DNA of 13,295 nt, taken from the NCBI GenBank assembly GCA_019137255.1, contig WPDH01000527.1, positions 1 through 13,295 on the forward strand. The letters are read 5' to 3'. Of the stretch, positions 1-9,063 are shown one piece after another. Numbering within the stretch: the stretch's first letter is position 1; every line of letters starts with the position of its first letter. A program made the position numbers and the translations under genes. This stretch comes from Corinectria fuckeliana. Taxonomy: Eukaryota > Ascomycota > Sordariomycetes > Hypocreales > Nectriaceae. The notes beneath the pieces are model-generated. The model had not been told where the DNA came from. It worked only from the letters and a program-made list of their open reading frames with translations, and did not search any database.

Positions 1-180
1 TAAATATATATAATAAGATTATATAAGAGTATATTATATTAAGTAACTCTAATAAAAAAAAACTTAAAAATATTTAGGGATTAATTAATATATATAAAAT
101 AGGGTTATATAAGAGCATATAAGGTTATATAAGCGTATAGTATAGGGTGACTCTAGCGAAATTTCCAAAAAAAGTTAATA
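1..180. repeat. AT-rich, RIP-like block edge with 20-base tandem repeat
   Basis: The first 180 bases are almost entirely A and T, with nearly no CpA or TpG, and then change abruptly to GC-richer DNA. Two adjacent 20-base units lie at 103-122 and 123-142; both begin with the same 11 bases (GGTTATATAAG) and diverge afterwards. A related partial copy (GATTATATAAGAG) lies at 17-29, and the same 11-mer recurs at 12731-12741 in the right-hand AT block. This suggests the two flanks share repeat ancestry. Extreme AT content with CpA/TpG loss is the known signature of repeat-induced point mutation in Pezizomycotina. No coding potential is visible. The parent repeat family cannot be identified from this short edge. 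Confidence 0.7.
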
Positions 181-1149
181 TAAGATACCAGGCCCTATAG
201 CCTTCCGTACCAGCCCGGCCCAGTTGAACCGACAGAGCCACGGGACGGGGCTAGGCTGATGGGATGGGATAGACAGACATGAGGTTGATTGGGTGCCTGG
301 GTAGGTACGTTGTAGACCCTGGACACGGCGTCATCACTCGACATTCTCAAGCCTCCAATGATGGTGGATGGGCGAGCTTCGGGAAAGACAGCACTGCAGC
401 GCGCAGAGCCTCGGGTTTCCAAAGACCCAAGACAACACAGACCAGGTGAGGCGAGTTGACTCTCTCTCGGCTGCCACGATTCCACGCAAGGTACCGCGTG
501 TCCGGAGCCGAGATCCTACCTTGTTGCTTGCTCTTCAAACTGACGCCGCTGTCCGTCAGCGAAAGCACGCTCCTCAGCCGCAGCGTCCCCATCAGCACTA
601 ATTAATTAGCTTAGGGCGGAAACATTACATGGGCTGGCGGAGGCGGTGGCGCATCCTAGGCCCTACCTTTCCAACCATGGCGCCATGGAGCTTCTGGGAG
701 AGGAGGGCTGAGTTGGCGGCTGGCTGCTGCGGGGACGAGTCAGAAAGAGGCTCTTTGGGGGGGAAAGGGTCTGGATGCAGGAAGAGGCGTCGATTTGTCT
801 CCAGGCAGGCCGCAAGCCTCGAATTAAAAAGGGCTAGGTTTCCCCCCTCCTCTTTGGTACGCAGGCTCAGGATGCCAGTGACACTTGAGGCTTCAACTAT
901 ACGTATACCTACGCACAGCGGCAGCCTGGAAAGAAGGCTATGAGACGTCGTCATCGACTCTGACTGACTGACGACGACCGAGACCATTGAACTGGGACAC
1001 TCTGGGAGTGCAAGAGAAAGAGAAGGGAGAGAGAGGACAGTAACGACATCACTTTTCGACTAGGTCGACGCTGCCGAGCAGCTTCCAGCAGAACAAAGAC
1101 AACACATCAACGATCCCCAATCCGCACCGGGATTCAACACAACGGAACC
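181..1149 (+). promoter_or_regulatory. Leader and promoter region of the four-helix membrane protein gene
   Basis: This is 970 bases of GC-richer DNA between the AT block and the start codon at 1150. Both strands have open frames (for example 625-987 on minus and 629-943 on plus), but they overlap each other, are low in complexity and match no family I recognise. The last 150 bases are purine- and CA-rich, as in fungal 5' untranslated leaders, and end in a good start context (CGGAACC before ATG). A short CTGA microsatellite sits near 958-972. I see no clear TATA box. Confidence 0.4.
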
Positions 1150-2366
1150 ATGCTGCTGAGCGGAAACCACCGCGCTCAGGCGCAGTTCGACCGCGCCAAA
1201 TGGCGCCTCGTGGTCCTGCTCCCCATCTGGGCTCTCCAGCTCAGCCTGACCATGGCCTTGGTCGGCCTCTTCGCCTGGCGGCTGGGCGACACCATGAAGA
1301 CGTACGACCACCAGGACAAGAAGGGCGGGCTTCCCATCATTGAGGTCGTGTAAGTCTCTCTCCCCCCGCTGTCTGTTGTTCGGCTGCGTGGGAGACGAGT
1401 TCGCTGACTGTGTTCTGTTCTCGCTGCAGCTGGGAGGCGACCAACGTCGCCCTCGCTTTTGTTGCGTCGCTGTGCACTTTGGTCGAGGTGGCCAAGTACT
1501 TTGCCGAGTCACTTACGCCGTGGACCATGCTGTTTACGCACATCATCAAGTTGACCTGCGCGAGCGCGGTCCTGGCCCTCGATGTCGTCGTCTACGTGCA
1601 GCGGCACGATCGTCACTACTCCCTCGTCGGCCTCGGTCTCGACTGCGCCTTCATGTGAGATTCCCCTTGCAACACCACGCTTGTGGTCCCCAGCTAACGG
1701 CCTCCCAGTCTCACCGCCATCATCCTCGTCATCTACACCGTCCGAATCTACCACCGCCTCTCCGTGTACGACGACTACGCGCACCCCGTCAACGTCAAGC
1801 CCTTTGGCTTCAACGACGACATCGACCGCGACACGTCGTACCAGAGCAACCTCGGCGTGCGGCCCTCGCTCGAGCAGCGCTTCTCCTCGGCGTCATCGCG
1901 AATCAGCATCGGCTCCGCCAAAGCCGACCCCGTCGAGCTGTCCAAGCTGGACCGCACCCCGAGCGTGTACAGCCACAAGAGAGACACCCAGTTCGACGAC
2001 TACGTGGCCCGGCGAGGCTCGGCCAGCAAGCCGGACAGGGTCGCCAGCGGCGAGTTCGGCTGGGCGAGCAGTCCCGGGGACCTGCAGGACGAGCTGGCGA
2101 GGAGGGGCGAGTCCGGCAACGCGGCCGTCACCCGGCCGCGAGGGGCGAGCATGCCCCGCGTGCCCAGCTGGGCCAGCGACCGAGGCCTCGTGGCGGTGCC
2201 GGAGGAGGACGACGAGGCGGCCGACAAGCACGACAAGGAGGCCGAGCGCAACAAGGCCCGCGACGCTCTTCTGGGCGACACGCCGCGCGAGAGCGTCGAC
2301 GGGCCGGCCGTGCCTCAGGAAGCGGACTTGGGCACGCCCAAGTGGCAGCAACACACGATGAGATGA
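1150..2366 (+). CDS. Uncharacterised fungal four-helix membrane protein with long polar C-terminal tail
   Basis: Three exons, 1150-1349, 1430-1654 and 1709-2366, join in frame to give 360 residues. Intron 1 (1350-1429, 80 bases) has GTAAGT and GCAG ends. Intron 2 (1655-1708, 54 bases) has GTGAGA and CCCAG ends, with a GCTAAC branch site at 1693-1698. The start at 1150 has A at -3. Four hydrophobic segments lie near residues 19-44, 70-92, 99-124 and 130-156. A tail of about 200 residues follows, rich in Arg, Ser, Asp and Glu (SSASSRISIGS, PEEDDEAADKHDKEAERNK) with many possible phosphorylation sites and no recognisable domain. The short N-terminus and four evenly spaced helices resemble small four-helix membrane proteins in general; I do not recognise a named family. 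The tail is probably cytoplasmic (inference). The gene converges on the HNH gene, with a 672-base gap. Confidence 0.85.
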
Positions 2367-3038
2367 GCTAGGGGACCATTCATCCCCAGAGCAGAGACAC
2401 GCGGGAGAGCAGGAAATTCCTGTATGATTATACCCACGAAAGACGGCGTTTTTGGGAGCGGGCGGGTTTCTGGCAAATGACACTTGGAGAGATACACACA
2501 GTAACCACGCATGAATTTGATGGCCCCTCGAGGCGTTTCAAGGAAGATGATTGATCGGTCTGAGTGTCGTTGATAGACGTTGCTACTGATCCGGGAGACG
2601 GAGTAGGAAAGTTTGCATACATGAGCGAGCAAGGAAAATAAGCTTACAAGGCGATGGCCAACACTAAACGTTGTCAATTGCCCTCACTAAACTTCGTCAA
2701 CTGGAGGCCAAGCATCACATACGCTTGGCTCAATTGGATACTCTCAAGCTCTTTTTCGGGTCACAGTGCTCAATGTCGAGCGTTGAAGGATGCAGTTCCT
2801 CTTGGGTGGTGTGTGCGTTATGATCAGAAGGGTCCTCGTCGAGGACGATATTCGGAGTAGCTTCCTTCTTCTTAGACTGGGTAAATAGACTCCCGGTGAC
2901 TGGAATCAAGGTGATATATGCCCCGGTCCACTGAAGTGTGTTGAGAGTTTCGAGATACAATGGGCCAGAACGCAAGTCTCTTTATAAGCGTTCCTCATTC
3001 CCCGTCACTTACACGAAAGCGACACTCCACCTCGCCGC
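2367..3038. other. Intergenic region between convergent genes
   Basis: This holds the 3' flanks of two convergent genes. Short open frames occur: 2654-2860 on plus, and 2730-2975 on minus, the latter without an ATG. Neither resembles a known family. The minus frame has a short hydrophobic stretch followed by a polar, acidic tail, so it could be the remnant of a membrane-protein C-terminus, but this is weak. A possible GTGAGC donor overlaps the HNH stop codon near 3041, but no in-frame continuation looks convincing. No terminator or repeat is evident. Confidence 0.4.
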
Positions 3039-3836
3039 TCACCTTCCAGGCCGAGTCCTCCCACCCTTCCACCTCAGCTTGCCTACCCACGCAGCCCAGT
3101 TCCTCACCTCCTCCTCTTGCAGCAACAGCTCGACGGTGTAGTAATCCCTGGCGAGCTCCTCGTGGGTCTTGAAATGGTGCACGAAGCGGTGGCAGGCACC
3201 ACACAGCCACGCGACGTTCTGCAGGTCTTCCTTGCCGTGCCATCCGCGCTTGACGGCCTTGTCGTGCACGAAGCGCGGGATCAAGTGGTGGTACGACAGA
3301 GGAATCCAGGACCGGTCGCACAGCTCGCAGGCGTCGGCGCGGCTGGACTTGGTGCACGCCGGGGCCTCGGTCAGAGGTGCGATGTACGAGGTCAGCACGG
3401 GGGCGAGCAAGGCCTCGGGCGAGGACGGGAGGCTCGACTTCGCCAGGGGGTCGGCGCAGATGAGGTTGTAAGCTGTCAAGGTCTCGACGATGGACGGTGC
3501 GAGGTTGAGCGAGGCGAGGCTGTCCCTGGTGAGGGGCAGCGAGAACTGGTCCTGCAGGGCCTCGGACTCGCGCCAGCTTCGATGATCCAGCGTCTGCAGA
3601 CCCGGCGGGAGACCGTCGAAGATCTCGGCGGCGAGGTAGTCCACAAAGTCGGCGAGCTCCTCGGCGTTCTGCTCCGCGTCGGGAGCCCGGGCGGAGGTGG
3701 CCTCGACGGCGTTCGCCTTGCCGCGTCTCCGGCGCTTGGGCGGGTCCCGGTCCGGGCGTGACGGCTGCAGCAGGGTGGCGGAGAGACAGTCCCGGAAGAG
3801 GGCGTAGTTTTCCGAGGCGTCTTGGCTTGTTGACAT
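3039..3836 (-). CDS. HNH-nuclease-fold domain protein, fungal stand-alone type
   Basis: This intronless gene encodes 265 residues. The C-terminal third carries an HNH-type fold: Cys170-x2-Cys173, then His183-His184 in the YHHLIPR motif, then Cys212-x2-Cys215-His216 and His220. The paired CxxC motifs are expected to bind structural zinc, with His184 as the likely catalytic general base by family analogy. The segment after the last His (residues 225-256: EELARDYYTVELLL, then WVGKLRW) matches a conserved fungal extension I associate with uncharacterised HNH proteins. A basic run, PPKRRRRGK, at residues 32-40 looks like a nuclear localisation signal. The start at 3836 (MSTSQ) is preferred because it has A at -3; the frame stays open to an ATG at 4010, but that extension looks like leader DNA. 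No partner methylase, intein or intron suggests a homing or restriction role. Substrate and function are unknown; nuclease activity is inferred. Confidence 0.88.
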   Translation of the reverse strand: MSTSQDASENYALFRDCLSATLLQPSRPDRDPPKRRRRGKANAVEATSARAPDAEQNAEELADFVDYLAAEIFDGLPPGLQTLDHRSWRESEALQDQFSLPLTRDSLASLNLAPSIVETLTAYNLICADPLAKSSLPSSPEALLAPVLTSYIAPLTEAPACTKSSRADACELCDRSWIPLSYHHLIPRFVHDKAVKRGWHGKEDLQNVAWLCGACHRFVHHFKTHEELARDYYTVELLLQEEEVRNWAAWVGKLRWKGGRTRPGR

Positions 3837-5337
3837 TATGACGACTAATATGTTGTTTTGTTCGACGGTTGAGGAAGAGAGGAATAGTTGGGTGCTTGAT
3901 TCCGCACGGTGACGCAAATGGTCCAAGAATTTCCGTTTCTGTCGCATGAATCGCGCTTCTTTCAATAGCCTAGGCATTATTTCCCCATCACTTTGAGAAT
4001 GCCATCGCATACCGCGCAGAATCTAGTCGAATTGAATCGAGCCTTCCAGCTACAATATGTGAGTCTTTAGCTTTACCCGAAGACAGCATGACTGCCACTA
4101 TGAACTTCGGCTGAGTCACACGGGGGCTAACAAAACGTTGGCTTGCACAGCGCCATTATCTAAGTCAGTATCTAGAACGCCGCCCTCTTGAGGTAGGTAT
4201 TACGTGGTGTTAAATATGCGTCCCTCGATATCGTCTAAATAAATAAAGCAGCATAGTAAATATATAATAGAACCCCCCTACAAGGTACTATGCCCAGTAC
4301 TATAAGCTTGATGAAGACAAACAAAGTCTGAGGGGCTGACCTAGGTATACCGTATATAAGTATCGAAAGTATTCATAAGTAAGGCGAAGCTAGTGAGTGG
4401 ATTATATTGCCATTATATCGACGTTTTGAAACAACTCGCTCGGCTTCCACATAGGAGATCGTGACAATGACCTAGGCAGTCTGCTGGCCTCAGCCCACTT
4501 GAGTCCGGGGTGAAACTCCCCACTGCTCGAAACCGGCCTGGATAGGATGAACACTTAAAATCATGCTTATCTGCCGTCCACTAGCCGAACGAATCATACG
4601 GAGGGCCAACATCTCAGCCCTAAAAGACGTGGTAGCGATGCTAAGACTTGAGTAACAAGGCATGGAGGTCTGCAGGTGAATTCCACGGACGAGAAACGGC
4701 CGACCTAAAGGCCACCCCAAGCATGAGCAGGCATAGATTGCTGACGCCACCCTAAACCAACCTCTCTCGGAATGCAAATACCGATACCGGCAGTTTCTTC
4801 GTTGTGCCCGAGTTGGCGCTATTGCCTTAAAAGTATCGCCAGTTTCACCATGTTTTGTCAAGCATCGAAGCATAGCGCACGTTGATCGGCCACATTTCAT
4901 AACTTTTGTTGTCTCAGACCCTTGTCCGCAAAGTCTTCTCGAAGACTATTAGTCTATTCTCATATTTCCGGTCATACCCTATTTTATCCAACCGTGGTCC
5001 GAAACAAGAAAGCTTCTTTGCTGTCCTGTAACCGAAACACCGCTCTTGGCCACGCGATTTCCCACCAATGGCTTGTGCAGTTCCGCATTAAGGCCTGGGG
5101 AAGAGGGTAATAGATTTGTCTTGAAACGGCATGTGCACGGATCGTCTGAGCTTGGGCATGGATGTTACTGTTTACTAGACATGATATGGGGCGTAGTAAA
5201 TCTATTAAAATTATCTCACTTTCCTTTGATTTTTAAGCTTCCTACTCATTCACTTATTCGCTCATTTGTTCAGATTTCATAGCCTTTCTTTAAAATCACC
5301 TTTCTCACACTCCTTTAACGATAGGCTTTGTTTTAAT
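3837..5337. other. 1.5-kb divergent spacer, HNH leader to xylanase promoter
   Basis: No convincing gene is seen. Between about 4200 and 4430 the DNA is locally AT-rich, but CpA and TpG are still present, so it is not strongly RIP-affected. A 136-codon open frame on minus (4490-4900) begins MKCGRSTCAMLRC and is Cys- and Arg-rich; it has no recognisable domain and no support beyond its length. The right end serves the xylanase gene and is described separately. The left end would be the HNH promoter. No tRNA or terminal repeat was found. Confidence 0.45.
5060..5337 (+). promoter_or_regulatory. Putative xylanase promoter and pyrimidine-rich leader
   Basis: Upstream of the xylanase start are a CCAAT pentamer (5065-5069), a CTGGGG hexamer (5095-5100) that fits the CreA/Cre1 carbon-repressor consensus SYGGRG, and a TATTAAAA box-like stretch (5203-5210) about 130 bases before the ATG. 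From about 5218 the plus strand becomes pyrimidine-rich (CTTTCCTTTG, CTTTCTCACACTCC), as is common in leaders of well-expressed fungal genes. I did not find a clear GGCTAA-type XlnR/Xyr1 site. Such short matches occur by chance, so regulation by carbon repression is an inference from the enzyme class as much as from the sites. Confidence 0.3.
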
Positions 5338-6428
5338 ATGAAGAGCTTTATCGGAACGCTTATCCTCGCCGCATCGCTGGTCGATGCCGCTCCACGTTCC
5401 AAAAGGCAGGCCGATGTCAGCATCGACGATCTTTTTGTGAACCATTGCAAACTATACTACGGCACGATTTCGGACCCGACCTTGCTTGAAGATGCGACCA
5501 ATGCCGCAATTATCAAAGCCGACTTTGGACAACTCACTCCCGAGAACAGCCTGAAGTGGGATGCCACGGAAGGGACACAAGGCCAGTTCACTTTCGACAG
5601 CGCAGATACCTTGGTGGACTTTGCAGAGTCTAACGGAAAGCTCATTCGTGGACACACTCTTCTGTGGCACTCGCAGCTCCCGAGCTGGGTCTCAGCTATC
5701 TCGGATGCAGCTGAGCTCACGTCGGTCATCGAGAACCACATCAGCACCCTTGTTGGACGATACAAGGGCAAGATATACGCCTGGGTACGCGCGAGAAACC
5801 CTGGCCAGAGTAGGCTTTCCAGGCTGACGTTGTACAGGACGTGGTCAACGAAATATTCAACGAAGACGGAAGCCTCCGTGAGTCGGTCTTTTCGAACGTC
5901 CTCGGCGAAGACTTTGTTTCAATCGCCTTCAATGCTGCGCGCGAGGCCGATCCAGATGCGAAGCTGTACATCAACGATTACAACCTCGACAGCGCAACTT
6001 CCGCCAAAGTCGCGGATGGGATTGTCCCAAGCGTCAAGAAGTGGCTGGAAGCTGGCGTGCCTATCGATGGCATTGGCTCGCAAAGTCACCTTAGCGCTGG
6101 GGGCTCCAGCGGGACTCAGGCTGCTCTCGAAGCCCTGGCTGCCACCGGTGTTGACGAGGTTGCTGTGACTGAACTTGATATCGCCGACGCACCTGCAGAT
6201 GATTATGTTGCTGTGACCAATGCTTGCTTGGCTGTGGAGAAATGTGTTGGGATTACGGTTTGGGGTGTCCGCGATTCGGTAAGTTGATTGCTATCGAAAT
6301 CCCGGAATTAATATCGAGACTAATGCCCTGAACAGGACTCTTGGAGGACAGGCAAAAACCCCCTCCTCTTTGACGACAGCTTTCAGCCCAAGGAAGCGTA
6401 TGATGCTATTGTTAAGGCCCTGTCTTGA
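5338..6428 (+). CDS. Secreted endo-1,4-beta-xylanase, glycoside hydrolase family 10
   Basis: Exons 5338-5784, 5838-6278 and 6336-6428 encode 326 residues. The introns are 53 and 57 bases; the first has GTACGC/ACAG ends with a CTGAC branch site at 5824-5828, the second GTAAGT/ACAG. Residues 1-17 form a signal peptide, followed by a short propeptide ending in the Kex2-like pair Lys22-Arg23. The rest is a single GH10 TIM barrel: LTPENSLKWD (66-75), RGHTLLWHSQLPSW (104-117), the acid/base Glu154 in DVVNEIFNED, SQSHL (230-234), the nucleophile Glu261 in VTELDIA, and the WGVRDSDSW loop. GH10 enzymes cleave internal beta-1,4 bonds of xylan with retention, outside the cell. There is no CBM1 module, so it is the minimal catalytic form. 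Cys279 and Cys285 fit the usual disulfide. Cys37 (NHCKLYYG) sits where Gly is common and would be unpaired. No frame damage is seen, so it is probably functional. Confidence 0.97.
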
Positions 6429-6991
6429 GCAGTGACCATTCATATCAACCTGCTGTCTATTGAACCTTGGCATGCGAATACGCAATTCGGTAAATACCGT
6501 TAGCATCCTCTTGTGTTTAGTGTTTCATGTACATTATGTCAACAAAGTTAACCTCAAGTTACTCGAAGCAGAGCGTGGTTTCCGAAGCTGAGACTTCTTC
6601 ATGCCGATCTGCCGTTAAGGAATGTAGGAATGCATCTTACAATCATGCTCTTGACCATTCATAAAAAAGCTTGCCCTGGCCTCTTGGTAGTTCACCTATT
6701 CGATACCTCGCCTCACTGCTTTGAAAGGTATGCTGCGGCTCTTGTCGCGGTGAGTAGCGTCACGTCCAATATCGCTTCAATGAGGGCGGTTGCGATTATA
6801 CTCCTATCAGCGGTGCCCTTGCATGTAAATTGCCAATAGTAAGAGATGAATCAAGAATCAATATATTGTTACTAGTTCATCCTCTATTTGCTTGTGGCTG
6901 GTTGTGTGGATGATTTAACATTCGAAAACTTATACTAGCATAGCTTCCTGATACAGTCCTAGTGAGAAGGATAAAACCTATCGGAAACTTC
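6429..6991. other. Intergenic region downstream of xylanase
   Basis: This contains the xylanase 3' flank. A 69-codon open frame at 6630-6839 (+) is hydrophobic but has no recognisable motif and lies in moderately AT-rich DNA, so I do not call it a gene. The minus frame at 6877-7062 partly overlaps the adjoining glycosidase relic and looks spurious below it. No repeat or RNA gene is seen. Confidence 0.4.
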
Positions 6992-7196
6992 TTAATTTGT
7001 AGCCTTCGGTGCTTCGGGCAAACCCACGGTGTTTGGGAGCTGAGATCCGCCTTCACGACCATATTACTCCGTAAAGGATTCCAGAGGCAAGCTGCCTGGG
7101 AGAATTAGTCTTCACGCTCAGATCTACAATAGCTACTCCATGGGCAACTGGCTTTGCTTCTTCTACTACAGGTGGCAGATTTCGAAGTAATGACAT
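6992..7196 (-). pseudogene. Relic of GH39-like secreted glycosidase N-terminus
   Basis: On minus, an open frame from an ATG at 7196 gives a short hydrophobic start and then IVDLSVKTNSPRQLASGILYG (to about 7068). This resembles, from memory, the mature N-terminus of a fungal GH39-like glycosidase group (pattern DLS, then PQHLASGFIYG). A frame shift near 7058 leads to REGGSQLP followed by GLPEAPKA, close to the group's RAGGAQLP and GLEEYK region, but about 20 intervening residues are missing and a TAA follows at 6992-6994. Nothing further is recognisable downstream. It therefore appears to be a decayed 5' fragment with an internal deletion. It lies head to head with the transporter relic, about 170 bases apart, as a co-regulated glycosidase/transporter pair would. 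The identification depends on short motifs; a chance match is possible. Confidence 0.4.
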
Positions 7197-7364
7197 GTAA
7201 TCTTCTATACGTGCCGAAGCAATAATTAGTAGGTCCTCCCCTTCCAAACAAGAACATCGCCATCTAACCTGGAATGGTGTTGATGCCGATCTAGCCACAA
7301 GTGCAATGATCGCAAGATTGGTTGCGATGTGTCGCGAGGGTAGTGGTCGCCATCATCATTATCG

Positions 7365-9063
7365 ATTGGGAGAAACCCTCCATAGAACCCATTTAGTCGG
7401 TCGAATTCGAGTCTTGCCAACAAGAGAAATGGAGTCATGTACGAGAGAAACAAGGTGCGGACATCAACCACAACATGACCTTGTGGCAAGCTACCAAGGC
7501 CTACCCCGAAGTCATTACTTGGTCGTTTCTCCTCTCTTCCTCTATCGTCATGAAAGCCTACGACATTGTCCTCATAGGAAACCTCATGACCCGGCCGTCG
7601 TTTCAAAGGGCGTACGGCGACTATGACGGCGAAGATCTCGGCTACCAGATGAACCCTGGCAGGCCGGACTCGGGAACGTAGTTGCGGTAAGATCCATCAT
7701 CGGTTCATTCGCCAATGGCTGGCTGACGCAGAAGTTTGGGTACCGGCTCACTTTGATTGCATCCCTCGTCTCCATCACTGGGTTCGTCTTCATCACCTTC
7801 TTCTCTCAGAACCTTCCCATGTTGCTTGCGGGCTCGGTGCTTTGCGGGCGTCTTCGCAACCATGGCGCCGGCTTACGCATCCGAGATTGTCCCATGGTCC
7901 TATGTGGTTATCTGGCAAAGTAGGCAAACTATTTCTGCCTTTTCTGGGCTTTGGGGCAGTTGTTGGCTGCTGGAGTGCTCTTCAGCTTCGAGAGCAACCT
8001 AACGGAGTGGGCTCACCGAGCCCCGTTCGCGTTGCAATGGATATGGTCGATCCCATTGATGATCATGCTTTGGTTCACTCCAGAATCTCCCCATTGGCTC
8101 GCCTGACGCAACCGCATTGGCTTAAACCAAACTGGTTTTGATGCGCATCTCCGCAAAGTCGTCGGCTAGCGACGAGGACGTCGAAAAGACGCTTGCAATG
8201 ATTGTCCACACCGACCTGATCGAGAGCGAGCGTTCAACTGGAACCAGTTATCTCGACTGCTTCAAGGGAATCAACCTTCGCGGAACCGAGATTGTTTGCC
8301 TGGTTTTCATTGCACAAAACATAACTGGTGTCGCCATCGGTGGTACCCCCAACTACTTCATCCTCCATGCGGGAGGACTCAAGCAATGCATTCAGATTCG
8401 CAGCCGGTGCGCTTGGCCTTGCTTCGGTCGGTGTCATCATATCCTGGATCTCATCTATCGTATCGGAAGATTGAAACTGTACGTGTGGTCGTGTGCAGCG
8501 TGCAGTGTTCTGATGTTGCTCATCGGCATCCTTGCTTCCATGCCTCGGACTTCCTCCTTGCGTTTCGCACAACTCAGTAATAGTACTCATATGGGAAGTT
8601 ATCTTCTATGCAACCATTGGGCCTGTTTGTTACGTCATCATTGGCGAGATCTCACCAGTCGGAGGGCCGCAGCAAGAGTATCTACCTGAAGCAGATAATC
8701 AACGGCACTATGAGCCCTTTTATGGTTAATCCCACAGAAGGATATTGGAAAAGCAAAGTTGACTGTTTCTTGGTGAGTCTCTCGATGCAGTTCATTACCA
8801 TGTCACAGCACACTCTAATCAACATCTTAGGCTGGAACGGCATTCTTGACCTTCATTTGGTGCTTCTTCCGACTACTAGAAATAAAAGTAACTAGCCGCT
8901 TGAAGAAGTAACCAAAATACTAACACCTAGATAGGATCGCAGTTTCAAGGAGATTGTCATACTCTTTACCAACGAAACCCCCGCAAAGAAATCCGCCGAG
9001 ATGAAGATAGCCGCATACGCTGCGAACGTGGAGAGCCGCATTGACAAAACTGTCAATGCCTAA
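7365..9063 (+). pseudogene. Decayed MFS sugar transporter (alpha-glucoside/maltose permease type)
   Basis: Successive pieces in changing frames match one MFS sugar-porter protein in the right order. From the Met at 7475: MTLWQATKAYPEVITWSFLL, then YDIVLIGN. From 7678: FANGWLTQKFGYR. From about 7847: VFATMAPAYASEIVP. From 7894: ALGQLLAAGVLFSFESN and TPESPHWL. From 8138: EKTLAMIVHT, TSYLDCFKG and GGTPNYF. From 8460: IGRLKLYVW. From about 8577: ATIGPVCYVIIGEIS. From about 8660: MVNPTEGYWKSK. Last: FLTFIWCFFRLLE and FKEIVILFTNETPA, ending in TAA at 9061. Two introns survive, 8773-8830 (GTGAGT/TTAG) and 8888-8930 (GTAACT, ACTAAC branch, CTAG). At least seven frame changes plus in-frame stops (for example TAG after CGYLAK) show it cannot make a full protein. 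An N-terminal piece upstream of 7475 (from about 7365) is interrupted by a TAG. Intact relatives are about 530-550 residues, with 12 helices importing disaccharides by proton symport. The damage includes indels, so it is not explained by RIP alone. Confidence 0.93.

Noticed and set aside
625..987. Overlapping 120-codon minus and 104-codon plus open frames upstream of the first gene
   Set aside because: They overlap on opposite strands, have no recognisable motif, and lie in typical leader/promoter DNA.
1340..2371. 343-codon plus open frame overlapping the four-helix gene
   Set aside because: It is an Arg/Pro-rich shadow of the GC-rich third exon; the spliced frame gives clear helices and proper intron borders.
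2730..2975. 81-codon minus frame with a hydrophobic start and polar tail
   Set aside because: It has no ATG, an in-frame stop just upstream, and no convincing splice link to the HNH gene.
3117..3761. 214-codon plus open frame opposite the HNH gene
   Set aside because: Antisense shadow of a GC-rich gene whose minus strand has a full HNH motif.
7390..7420. T-arm-like GGTCGAATTCGAGTC suggesting a tRNA
   Set aside because: No acceptor stem or anticodon arm fits around it, and it falls in the decayed N-terminal part of the transporter.
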